From Gordionus sp. m RMFG-2023 (taxonomy: Eukaryota > Nematomorpha > Gordioida > Chordodea > Parachordodidae), in contig NC_088775.1 in assembly GCF_954871325.1 (NCBI RefSeq), forward strand, positions 37,673,561 to 37,737,560: DNA of 64,000 nucleotides, written 5' to 3'. This document shows, one piece after another, positions 23,289-33,839 of this stretch. The translations under genes and the position numbers were made by a program. The first letter of the stretch is position 1. Every line of letters begins with the position of its first letter. Under the pieces are notes generated by a model. The model was not told the DNA's origin. It was given only the letters and a program-made list of their open reading frames with translations, and did no database searches.

Positions 23289-25540
23289 TAAAGGTTGCTA
23301 TTGTCTATTTCTCTTATTAAAACTAGTTTTTGTTTATTGACTAGAAAAACTGATTGATGGAATAGTAAGTACTAATCTGGCATTTCTATGGTATGAGCTC
23401 ACCCAAAAATATTTGTTTTTTTCGCATGTTGCCAATCGTGGCAATTTTATCTTATTTTGTCGAAAAACTATCTACCAAATGAATTGAAGAATCAATGTAA
23501 TAAATTTCAGTTATTGATTTAAGTTCCAGATTAAATGCTTCCAGAAATTTGGTTGGTTTTACGCTTTAATGGGAGATATAGATTTTATTTCTCTTATAAT
23601 ACGATTACCTTTTTGTGTGTGAAAAAAATGACTGAAGAATTAATAACTATTAGCGCAAACCAGCTATTTTCCATTCTATCAATAATGCCAAATTAGGCAA
23701 TTTTTCTTATTTTGCTAATAAACTTTTTCTTTATACTGTCTATTAAACGAATTAAATTACGGAACATCGATAAAATTTTCTGAATAAATTATTTCCATCG
23801 CTTAAATCATAGATTTGAAAATTTTGTTACTAATAGTTTTTTTCTTTTACGAGCTACTATACTCGTTTAAATACTCAATTGGTACAAATAAAGCAAGAAA
23901 TAATGATATAATTTACAATTAGTTCGTAGAACTATTCAGCCGCCAAATTTAACGGCGCTGATATTAAAATATATAAATCTTGTCTATTCCTCTGTGATAC
24001 ACAAGTTGAAGCATATAAAGAAGTTACTAAGATTTATCAAACTATTATGGTAATTATAGATATAAATAGCTACCTTTGATTTCGAATGATACGATCAAGT
24101 TAGAATATTTAGAAAGAATTAAATAAAAATGTAAATATAAGCCTAAAAAATATCTAAAAATTTATTTTTAAATCTACATTCAAATGCTGGCTCAGAAATG
24201 AGTTTAATGAATATGATTAGGCGAAAAAATTTTTCTTCGGTCTCATTTGATTTATTAGAGGCCGAATTAATGGTAAAGCAGAATTTTGACATGAATTGCG
24301 AAGAGTTGAAATTTATTTCATATATAATAAACTTTTAAATAAAATAAATTCCTTCCGATAAATATGTAGATTTGGATCTAATTTTTATATATTTTGACTT
24401 TATATTCAAATTTAAATTTGTAAATTATAATTTGAAAAAAATTATTCACCAATATTTATATATAAAAGGATTGCAGTTGTGGCGCTTTCCCGCTTTTTAT
24501 CCTTTAGTCATTAAAAATCCCACCTCACTCTTAGAATATGGGAGGTATGGCCGGGCCTAAAAATTTTTGCAATTTACAAAATGAGAAAATTGAATAAGAC
24601 ACCTATTTAATATAATTAAAATATAGCCACTTTTTATAATTATTTTTTATTATCCTTCATTTATATACACCTCTCAAAATTTAGAAAATTTTTTAACAAC
24701 CCCCCCCCCCCCCCCACTCTTGTCGTGGTAAAATATGTAAAAGTAAATAAATAAACACTTAACCCATTTTGCCCTGATTTCCCGATATTGGAATATCTTT
24801 ATTTTCTTGATTGGAACATTTTCTGTTTATTTTCAAAAAATCATGATTTTTTTAATTTCATTTTATTAGAAAAAATGAGTAAAAGTGCTTACAAATTGAG
24901 TAGAAGCGTTTAACGATGTTTTCACAAATACGCTATGATTTAAATTGAACTGGTATTATTTTAAAAAATGATGAAAACTATTTTACGTTTTTTAATTTTT
25001 TTTTATAATGTTTAGTTTGACTTGTGAAATCAGCAAAAATAAAAAACTAAAATAATTTAAGATCTAATGATTTATTTCCATAATTTATTCTTCATAAATA
25101 TTACAAATTTATGTAATCTAGAATATTTTGAATTTTTTTTTGATTAATGATAACTTTGCAGTTATTTCTATTTATTAAAATGCGAATAGAAGAAAAAGGA
25201 AAGGTCATAATATTCAAATGAATTAGTTACTATTATATCAAAGTTATATCGATGTGCATTATCTCAAAATTGTAATTAGGAGGCATTAATTATCAGTAAA
25301 ATTTTCTATAATTAAAATAATCTGAGAAAATCAATAAAAAATTCTTAGCTTTCAGTATATTTTTTTTATCTATATTAGAAATAAAGTATTACTTTAAATG
25401 ACATAAAGCACACTTTTAAATTTTATGTTGGGGGGGGGGTTAACTTATTCTGCTAAAAACTTAACCCAAAATGTCCGCTCTATACTTACAACCATGAGTG
25501 AGTGAGACCAGGAAGATTAATATATTTTCTATCACATCAG
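23289..25540. other. AT-rich stretch with poly-C and poly-G tracts
   Basis: No gene-like frame is found. A ~17-bp C run at about 24701-24717 and a G run at 25429-25438 stand out. ACTTAACCCA followed by TTTTG or AAATG occurs near both runs (24755 and 25450). The inverted C and G runs could mark ends of a lost element, but no target duplication was seen. Confidence 0.4.
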
Positions 25541-25935
25541 ATAGAGGTTACATGCTTATTAAATAACCTTTATCCACTTCGTTTACATTATTATCCTTTT
25601 TGTATTCGTGTTTTATTTTATCAATAATTAAACTATTATTATAGTTTTCTTCAAATTTTTGATAATAAATTTCATGGTCTATCGCGGGAATATAACATGC
25701 TTCCTTCCCCTTTAAAATATTTAACATATCATAATACTTTAGATCCATCATATTTTTCGGCACAGCTTTTTGGGCTAGAATATATATATCGGTGGATTGT
25801 AATGGGAGAATAATTATCGCTTTTTTCTTTTTTTCATCTGTAATATTGTTCAATGTGAAATATGCCTCTAATTTAATAAGAAATGTTGAGAAATAATCAC
25901 TGTTTTCCTTAATTGGAATCAAAGGTGTCATCTTA
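25540..25935 (-). pseudogene. gag-like fossil of a retrotransposon
   Basis: The reverse strand encodes a helical gag-like segment with FSTFLIKLEAYFTLNNITDE then KKKKAIIILPLQSTDIYILA, the pattern common in Ty3/gypsy-type gag proteins (aromatic, F-x-N-x-I-D/E, KKKA). No protease, reverse transcriptase or LTR is found next to it, so this is an isolated broken piece and old. Confidence 0.55.
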
Positions 25936-26599
25936 TATACTTTTATATCGAATTTTAGTTTTTTCCATCATCGCCACTGTTGAATTTCTATTTTATTTTA
26001 TATTTCAATTTTCTTTTTTCTCTAACGTATTACTTTATTTTTTATTTTCATCTTTTATTTCTCAAAAAATGTAAAAACAAAAAAAAAACAAATTCTCCTA
26101 AAAAATACAGTTCCAAGAATTGATCAAAAAAAAATAGTAACAATTCAAAAATATCGATAAAAGAAAATAAAAATAATAACAATTCAAATATCGATAAAAG
26201 AAATAAAAATAGTAATATCTCCCTCTTTAAAAAGATTTCATAACAGATGCCTTGAAGAATGTCAAGGTAGGCAGGAAGTTCTAAAAAATCAAATTTTTAT
26301 TTTAATAATAATTTAACAAAAATTTAACATAACTTATTTACATTTAAAGGTATACAAAATAAAATCTGAATAATATAAAATAACTTAATAGGTTGTTATA
26401 TTCGCAAATAAGTATATTCAAAATTAGTAATGCGAATGCATGATATTTAATTTATAATACCATTTATGACCAAATAATTAATTAACTAATATCTTAATTT
26501 AATAATATTTCTAGTATATAACACTTTTAAATAGTATTCATCATTGTTTTGTTTTATTTTCATAACTGTGCATTGAAGATTTTTAAAAATAAAAGTGAT

Positions 26600-27645
26600 A
26601 TATTATATAAAATTAAATTATAAATTAAATAAAAAGAATTAACGCACAATACAAACAGTGGAATAGTATGTGTCGTAGATTTACAATATATCTAATTTTA
26701 TATAATATCATATGACAATTTTTGTGTATTGAAGATTTATATTACGTCACATGCCAAATAGTGTATTATATATGTTACAGAAGATTATAAAATATTGATA
26801 TGGACATCAGAAAATATCTTTCAAAGAATATAAATGAAAAAAGTAAATATTTGTTAAATTAATAAACATCTATTAATATTTAATTTTCTACCAAGATCAT
26901 CATAAGAAAATTGATAGATACAATTTTAAGTGAAAATAAAGTATTAGAATTATTAAGTGTCAATCAAACAAATTATCAAAAGAGAAGGAAATTAGAAAAA
27001 ATTTAAAAAGGATTGATGAAGGCACATTTTATATTTATAAAGGTTTAACATTTATCTTTAGTGATGATGCTAGATAATGTATAAAAATAAGAGGCCTTAA
27101 TTCAAGTAAATTATAATAAGTATGGCATAATTTTTATTAGTGGTTATTAATAAATCTCAAAAAGATGATGAAACAATAATGATTATGCTAGAGAAAAATG
27201 ATCTTATCATTCAGATACAATAGTTAGTGTACTTTAATGTTATTATGTAATTTACATTTTTTTAACTTAATTTTGATGAAAGATTTGCAGTAAATTTATT
27301 ATAATAATTTATTGATCAATAATACTATATTATTTATAATATAGCCAAAAGAATAAAATTTTCAATCTGGTTAAATTTGATTATATTCTAAAAATATGTT
27401 TTGATATAAGCATATGTACAATTAGAATTAGCCTCCAAGGATTTTAATATATTAAAGAGTATATATAGACCACCTAATAATTATCAATTTCCACGAGGTC
27501 TTTCTAAAAGGAAATTAGGATTCCAATTTATTTGGTTTACAACTTGGCCTTGGTTAGCCTACTCACCTTCATAAAATCGCGCCTATTGTAAATATTGTGT
27601 TTTATTTAGACCAAAATATGCTGGTAAAGGTGAGCAAAAATTATT
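26600..27645 (+). mobile_element. TTF-finger hAT fragment, relative of the 42253 element
   Basis: The stretch 26625-26850 aligns base for base with the interior of the short element at 42253-43339 (shared landmarks TGTCGTAGATTTACA, ATATCTAATTTTATA and GGACATCAGAAAATATCTTT). Downstream is coding absent from the short element, around 27460-27640: a TTF-type finger with FPRGLSKRKLGFQFIWFTTW, PWLAYS, YCKYCVLFRPKYAGKGEQ. That is the N-terminal finger of ZMYM1-like hAT transposases. So this looks like a broken autonomous relative from which the short elements derive. Ends not found. Confidence 0.65.
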
Positions 27646-27649
27646 AAAA

Positions 27650-28065
27650 TATAAAAACCTCTTAGATACGTATGTGATACGTAATATATAGCGCTTTTGC
27701 CCTCTAACGTTGAAGATTCAACAGAGCTACGCTAGGTTTTCCTCATTTCCATCTAATTGGAACAATTTAATTTGGGTATAAAAATAAAAATATGAGGAGC
27801 CCTCCACACGTTTGTGGGCAAGCCGCACGTACTTGTAGGCACAACATTTAGAAAAATGTTGCTTAAACCTCTATAGGCTTTAATTTAGAAGGAGTGGGAC
27901 AAAGAAAAAGCCTATACCCGAGAACTACAGTATAATTTAATTACTTTAAAGGTGGGTGATGGCTGATTTTAAGCTTAATTTCTTTAATGTAAGTTATATC
28001 TGTAAATAAATATGATTAAAATAAAATAATATTTACCACCGGATGAACCGAACCCCAAAAGGCCA
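27650..28065. other. Less AT-rich stretch of unknown nature
   Basis: Segments such as GTTGAAGATTCAACAGAGC and AGGAGCCCTCCACACGTTTG are more GC-rich than the background and could be an RNA-derived repeat. I cannot match them to a tRNA, snRNA or 5S gene. No long frame. Confidence 0.3.
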
Positions 28066-28069
28066 ATCC

Positions 28070-28300
28070 CTCTTAGATTAATAACCAATATTTTATAGTA
28101 TCCCAAATTGAAAGTCATGCTGATTTCTCACAAATTTAAATGATTGACATCATATTGTTGTTTGACATGTATAACATAATATTGTCATGAGATATAACTA
28201 AATATGTAATCTACGAGTCTACATTTAAACATTAATAAACTGATATTGTATATTATATAAAGAAATATATTTATAATGTAAAAATACACAATTAAAACAC
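28070..28300. repeat. Dispersed direct repeat, copy 1 (pairs with 41335)
   Basis: Aligns along ~240 bp with 41335-41605: shared AATATTTTA, TTTCTCACAAAT, TGACATGTATAACATA and TCTACATTTAAACATTAAT. Same orientation, with substitutions and small indels. The two copies bracket 13 kb of nested elements. Confidence 0.7.
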
Positions 28301-28665
28301 ACCCACTCTTCATAGACCCTGTGTTACATACCCCCCCCCCCCCCAAATACATATTCTTTCATATACTTCCCAAAATTCACTTTATCTTGCATGTACAAGT
28401 CGCGTAATAACGTTACACATTGATCTTATGACAGGGTCCATTTGACATCCTCATTCATTAAATCACTTTAAATTATTCATTTACATTCATAGTTCATCGT
28501 TTACCATTCTTCCAAACATAGATCATCTGAGATCATATTTTTGAGTCGGAGTCGAATTTATCAAATATACATAATAAATGGGATATTTTCTTTCAAAGAA
28601 AATTTTACTTTAAAAAAAATAGGGTAGGGGAAAATAATATTTTTAACATAATCATTGGATAGAAG

Positions 28666-29691
28666 CAGAGTCACCTGGAGCACCCCTCCTTTTTAAAATT
28701 GAGGAGTGGGAACGGGAGCTAGCTCCTTTTAGGGCTGGAGTGGAGGAGGGCCGCTACACTGCTCCTTTAAATTTAATGTATAAATTAAATTATTTTATAA
28801 ATATTAAAAATATTTGTTTAAAATTCAATAAAAATGAAATTTTATTTTATTTGAATTTATCCATTATTAAATGTTTAGCCGAGTTTTATATTGGTTTTTC
28901 ATCTAATCATTTTAAATATTAAACATCAAGTTTTTCCTTTTTATATTAAAAATTTTTTGGACAATCTTTTAAGTCATATTAATATTCATTTTATAGATAT
29001 ATAACAAAAAATAATTTTAGATATTATGGATTTAGATATCATAGATGAAGAAATCGAATTTCCATTTCCATCATACTAAAAATATTTAACTTCTAAAAGA
29101 TGTTGATCCAAATGATCAAACAAATTTAAGGGCAAAATGCCTTTTGTGTTTAAATAAAACTATTTAATTTTCAAAAGTGAGCAGCTTCAATCTAAAAAAG
29201 CAACTAAAAGTAAAAAAATTGATCATCAGGAAGATAAAATATTGGACAACTATTTTTTAAATAATGATACCAAAATTACTATTTTTGATAAATTCCCTGA
29301 ATTAAAAAACATCTTTATAAAATATAATATCCCGCTTCCCTCTAGTCTCCTGTGCCTATTTAGTATTGCAAAAGAGGTCTTAGGGGAAAGGCGTGGATGT
29401 TTGTTAGATTCTAATTTAGAAAATTTATTACTTTTAAAAGCTAATAAGGTTATATATATTTTGATAGATCATTTAATATAAATAAAGTTTTTTGATAAAA
29501 AAATATGATTTTGTTTCTACCTTCTAAAAAAAATAAAAATCAAAGTTGAGGTTATGAAGTGCCACTCCCTCCATTACTTGGAGCGGGAGCTAGCTCTTTT
29601 TAAAATGTAGTAGCGGGAGCTAGCTCCTTTTGAGAAGGTAGGAGCTGGAACGGGAGCTAGCTACTTTTAAAAAGGAGCGTTAACAACTCTG
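28666..29691 (+). mobile_element. hAT element, 1.03 kb, perfect 8-bp TSD
   Basis: Ends CAGAGTCACCTGGAGC and GCGTTAACAACTCTG form a degenerate hAT TIR. Flanking 8-mers GATAGAAG (28658-28665 and 29692-29699) are identical. Several GGAGCTAGCTCC motifs lie in both arms as subterminal repeats. An internally deleted transposase is inside. Confidence 0.9.
29026..29481 (+). pseudogene. Internally deleted hAT transposase
   Basis: The N-terminal part near 29026-29200 has MDLDIIDEEIEFPFPS and a finger-like RAKCLLCLNKT with a nearby SKSN-like stretch, matching the start of BED-type hAT proteins. The frame 29242-29481 carries FPELKNIFIKYNIPLPSS then an altered dimer core and NLENLLLLKANK, the C-terminal end. 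The catalytic centre is absent, so it is a deletion derivative. Stops split the N-terminal part. Confidence 0.65.
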
Positions 29692-29844
29692 GATAGAAGG
29701 GACTTTAATAAATGATGTTATAAAATCAGATAATGTCTGGCACTCATCATTTAAACCATCAATATGATAAGATTTCCTTAAATTTACATAATCAAAGACC
29801 TATTCTTTATAAGAAAATTTACTTTTAAAAATAATATAGGGAAA

Positions 29845-29950
29845 ATGATATTTTTAACACAATCATTAGAGGGAAACTGATATTTTTAACACAATCATTA
29901 TAGGGAAAATGATATTTTAACATAATCAGTGGGAAATAAAAAAAATGATT
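29845..29950. repeat. ~37-bp tandem repeat, three units
   Basis: Unit AGGGAAAATGATATTTTTAA followed by CACAATCATT is repeated three times with small changes. A single related unit lies at 28625-28655, just outside the neighbouring hAT. Confidence 0.8.
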
Positions 29951-30389
29951 TTGTTACATAATCACAATGATAAAATTTTAACATAAAAAAATGATATTCT
30001 TTAAATTTAAATGCAACAAATTTATCATATCACAATGATAAAATTAACATAATCACAATGATACATTGGTGTACGCAGCGAGGGGGGGGGCTCCCCCAAG
30101 CCAAAAAATGCAGATGCCGGATATATTTTTCAAAAATATTAATGTTTATATTAATTTATATTAATTTATATTTGTTAATATTTATTCGTATCTCATATTA
30201 AATATATATTTAATTACATTTATTATAACATTTATCTACTAAGTTATTTTATCAATTAATTTCGATTTCAAGTTTTCCGGCGTAATATTTACTTATTATT
30301 TTCAAATTTTTAGTGGCGTAATATTTATCTACCATTTTCAAATTTCTAATCAAATAATAATTATTTCTGATGTCCAACAGGGAAAAGAA

Positions 30390-31700
30390 ATTGCAACCTT
30401 GTCCACCGAGATAGAGTCTCTGCCATCAAGCAGCAACCGCTTTTAAGGAGTTAGAAGAGCCAATTATTTGCTATTACTGAAATATCACAATGGCCTGAAA
30501 GAAATATTTCCTCAGAAGCAAGAAAATTATTGGATTCAATGCTTATTCCAAATTTTATTTCTCATTAGAATGTATTATTTAATTATACAACTATTTTAAG
30601 TATTACTTTTCAAAAACATGACATTGACTTGATTCAGAAGATGAGAATAGCGGAGAGAATTTTATCAGAACTCAAGGAAATTAGGGCTAATGTTGATGAA
30701 GAATTTCATATTTCATATTTTATTGTTGAGTCAAAAGCAGAGCTATACGTGTTTAATATTTGTCTCCCTCGACTTGTAGCAAGGCAAGCTCATCATTAAA
30801 ACATTAATATGGGATCCGTAGAAGAGTATATCTTAAATACAGATACATTTATAACCCAAATAAATGAATTTTTAATTCATCATGCAGCACTTACTAATCT
30901 GCAAATATTACTTCCACAAAAGCCTTCCCAACCTTTTTCAGATGGTGATAAAAAAAAATATTTGTTAGATTTTTATTATGAAGATTTTATAGTATCTTAT
31001 GATGCCTTACTAGCTGAGTAACTATGTTTATAAGATTAACTATGGTTGATACAGTCCCAAGAAATGCTATGGATGATCTGCATTATTTCAAACACATTTT
31101 AGATTTTTCCCAATGTATTAAAAGGGTTTATATATATTAGCAACTCTTCCCAATAGTAAACTAATGAGAGAACATTCTCTTTTTTAAGAAGTATAACAGA
31201 GCCCTGCAGAGGTACCATTTGCAGGGCACGACCTGGATTTTTACGGCTAAGCTCAATTTTCAGGCCCGACCCGGCCTTTTTTAAAATAAAATTTTCAGGC
31301 CCGACCCGGATTTTTTAAAAATAAATTATATTTATTTTTGATTTTTATAGCTAATAATAATGATTTCAAATATAGGCTGTTTTAAAATATACAGTCCGGC
31401 CTGGATGTTTTTTTTAAAAAAATTTTCAGGCCCGGCCTAGATGTTTTTTTTAAAAAAAATTTCAGGCCCGGCCTAGATGTTTTTTTTTTAAATTCAGGCT
31501 CAGCCCTGGTTATTTTTTATTAAAAATTTCGGGCTCGGCAATACGGCCCGGCCCGGGGGCCGGGCCTGCAAGTCTCTGAAAAACATACCAAGAAGTACAA
31601 CTTTTGAAAGTAGATTGAAAGGTAACGAAGATTGGATTTTACATTGTAGATATATAACATACAAAATACAATTATTCCCTAAGCTTTTTGTGTATTAATT
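30390..31700 (+). pseudogene. ZMYM1-like hAT transposase, C-terminal two-thirds
   Basis: Recognisable parts in order: a LPSSSNR-type core near 30420, the FQKHDIDLIQKMRIAERIL helix near 30610, SVEEYILNTDTFITQINEFL at 30816 and the dimer domain, with TNERTFSFLRS split from RSTTFESRLKGNEDWILHC by the insertion at 31197-31583. Several stops and frame changes. The spacing matches the remnants at 575-1333 and 41620-42200, so one family left at least three copies here. Confidence 0.65.
31197..31583. repeat. GC-rich CAGGCCCGGCC short element inside the hAT gene
   Basis: Six or more CAGGCCCGGCCT/CAGGCCCGACCCG boxes alternate with T/A-rich spacers. The ends CAGAGGTACCATTTGCAGG and CCTGCAAGTCTCTG are loosely inverted. 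It interrupts the hAT dimer domain between the RSI and KTY codons. Flanks share only A-rich bases, so the target duplication is unresolved. Related GGGCCGGGC scraps occur at 58790-59000. Confidence 0.65.
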
Positions 31701-32067
31701 TATATTTCTAACATTTAAATTTTTTATACTTTATATATAAATTTTAAAGCTCAAAAAATTCAAATTTCTATTTTGGGTCATTTAAGTGATTCTTTACATA
31801 TAATTTTTTTATAATTCACATAAATTTAAAATTGTTTATTAGAAATAGTTTAGTCCTAATAAATTTATGCTTGATATTTTTAAATAATCATAATATTTCT
31901 TAAAAAATTTTATTATCCCCCCCCCTCCGCTAAAGACCAAATTCCTGCGTACGCGTCTGCAATGATATCATTCTTTAAATTTAAATGTATCACATTTATC
32001 ATATCACAATGATAAAATTTCTTCAAATTTACATTTTTTCACTTATATCATTTCACAATGATAAATC

Positions 32068-32464
32068 TGTCGTATTTTTATATATGAATTTTGCATAATG
32101 CCAATCAACCAAAATAAGTTTGATTGGATTATAATTAACATGATTAAAATTAACATGATTATAATTAACATGATTATAATTAACATGATTATAATTAACA
32201 TTTAAGAACACGTGATTTTATATTTTTTTTCATGTTGGAAGATATTTGGTATTAATTTTTTTTATAAAATATATGATTATAAAATGAATATATATTTGTT
32301 TTGGAGATTTTTTTTGTAAATTGTGCTTTACTAATAAAGAATATTTTGTGTAAATTAATTCTAGCTCCTAAAGGAACAATTATAAATTACCGGTTAAGTT
32401 TAGGAAAGGTTGAAAGTAAGGGATTTGTTAAGGGATTTTTGTTTGTTTTTATACTTTTTTTACA
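32068..32464 (+). repeat. 5' LTR
   Basis: Begins TGTCGTATTTTTA and ends TTTTTACA, with the TG...CA convention. It contains CCAATCAACC...GATTGG dyad bases and about five copies of a 15-bp unit ATTATAATTAACATG, against two in the 3' LTR. 397 bp. Confidence 0.93.
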
Positions 32465-32465
32465 G

Positions 32466-32483
32466 TGGTGCCGTGACCAGGAT
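32466..32483 (+). promoter_or_regulatory. Primer-binding site
   Basis: TGGTGCCGTGACCAGGAT begins one base after the LTR. TGG pairs with a tRNA CCA end; the tRNA species cannot be told from sequence alone. Confidence 0.8.
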
Positions 32484-32699
32484 CGGAAGATTTGGAGGGA
32501 TTCGGGTTTAAAGGTAAAACAAAATTTTTGTTCATTTATATTTATCTGATAAATTTTTTTACAATGCAGTAGTACTAACACTAAATACGTATTTAATTGG
32601 GAATTTTTTTGGTAATAATATCCATATATTTTTTTATATAAACATTTTTATTTAATTTAAATTGATTGAACGGTGATCTCAATTCAAAGTTTATGAGCA

Positions 32700-33420
32700 A
32701 ATGGGTTATTTTTTTAGGCATAGTGGGGAGCATAGTTTTAGTGATAAGGTTCTCTTTTATAAAGATTTGGGTTATAAAGTTTTGTATAAGAACCTTAATG
32801 AATTGGATTTAGGTAGGCAGTTGATTACTGTTGGGATAATGGTAATTATGTATTTATTGATTATTATATTGAAATTTTTGGTGAAAGGGGTACTGCGGTA
32901 CTGGCAGAAATGTATTGTAATTTTAAGAAGGACACTCCGGTGTTGGCTGTTTATGTTAAAAAGTAGCAGACTTGGTAGTCTAAAAGATGTTTTAGATAAA
33001 ATCAAGGCTAAATGGTTTGGAGAGGTCAGGGAAGATCCTCCAAGAAGTTAAAGAGATGAAAGAAGTCATCAATGCGTTGATGAGGTTGAGCAGAAATTCC
33101 GTGAAGTGTCACACATGTGAACAAAATAGTAATAATGGTAAAAATAGTTATAAGGAAAATAATGGAGTGTCAGTAAATAAAAAATTTGAGGAGATTACCA
33201 TTTGCAATCGTTGCGGGTGAAGCGGACACAAAAGGGATACTTGCGTAGTCCGGAGCAAAGGTTTAAAGATGGATTTGCGTTAAAGAAATCTGAAATAGGA
33301 AATGCCAACGTAAAAATGGGTCAGTATGAATGTGGCTAGATTATGTTTTAGGTGTAAAAGGCAGGGACATATGGCCGTGGACTGCATGGAAATATCTCAA
33401 AACTTGTGTTGACTATATGA
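32700..33420 (+). pseudogene. gag-like region with zinc knuckles (Ty3/gypsy fossil)
   Basis: Downstream of the leader is a basic, helical coding-like stretch ending in cysteine/histidine clusters typical of nucleocapsid knuckles (ICNRCG, LCFRCKRQGHMAVDCME). This order and position fit gag. Broken. Confidence 0.65.
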
Positions 33421-33839
33421 TTGCAAAGTGAATCATATAGGAGTCGGGGCTCCGAGAGATCGGAAAAATTTGTATAACAAAACATTTTATATGGTTAGTC
33501 GTGATAATGAGAATGATAAAATAAAAATAAGTAGTTATCCTCGTAATTCCTCTGGAAGGGATGTTAATCGGTTCAAGTGGGAGCAGTATCCGTGGAATAT
33601 TGTCCGTTATTCCCTTAGAAGGGATGTCAGGAATTTTAGTTGGGATAAATGTCCCACAAATCTTGTTAAAAGAAATGTAATTGTCAGTAGTAAGCCTTTA
33701 AATTTCGAGTTGAATTTAGGGGACAATACGAATTCTAATGAAATTGTTATTTCCGATAGAATAAACACGGGCTATCCGATTAAAACATATGATATTTTAA
33801 TAACGGAGAGAGTAAATGGATCATGTACGTGTCCGAGGG

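Larger units (their letters stand above)
30064..31959 (+). mobile_element. hAT element, TTF/ZMYM1-like, 8-bp TSD
   Basis: The left end CATTGGTGTACGCAGC and inverse of the right end CAGACGCGTACGCAG are related, each followed inward by a G or C run (30080-30088, 31918-31926). CAATGATA flanks both sides (30056-30063, 31960-31967); since CACAATGATA is locally repeated, chance agreement is possible. Inside are a decayed transposase and a nested GC-rich repeat. Confidence 0.78.

Noticed and set aside
24372-24560. 62-codon forward frame
   Set aside because: AT-driven chance frame with no motif.
27690-27900. snRNA or 5S RNA gene in the GC-richer stretch
   Set aside because: No match to conserved U1, U2, U4, U5, U6 or 5S internal motifs.
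31197-31583. 8-bp TSD around the GC-box element
   Set aside because: Flanks share only A-rich bases; no true duplication could be shown.
30056-31967. Treating the CAATGATA duplication as decisive
   Set aside because: CACAATGATA is locally repeated on both sides, so I kept the hAT call mainly on TIRs, C/G runs and coding and lowered confidence.
32301-32581. Short frames at the 5' LTR and leader
   Set aside because: The sequence is LTR and is shared with the 3' LTR; open by chance.
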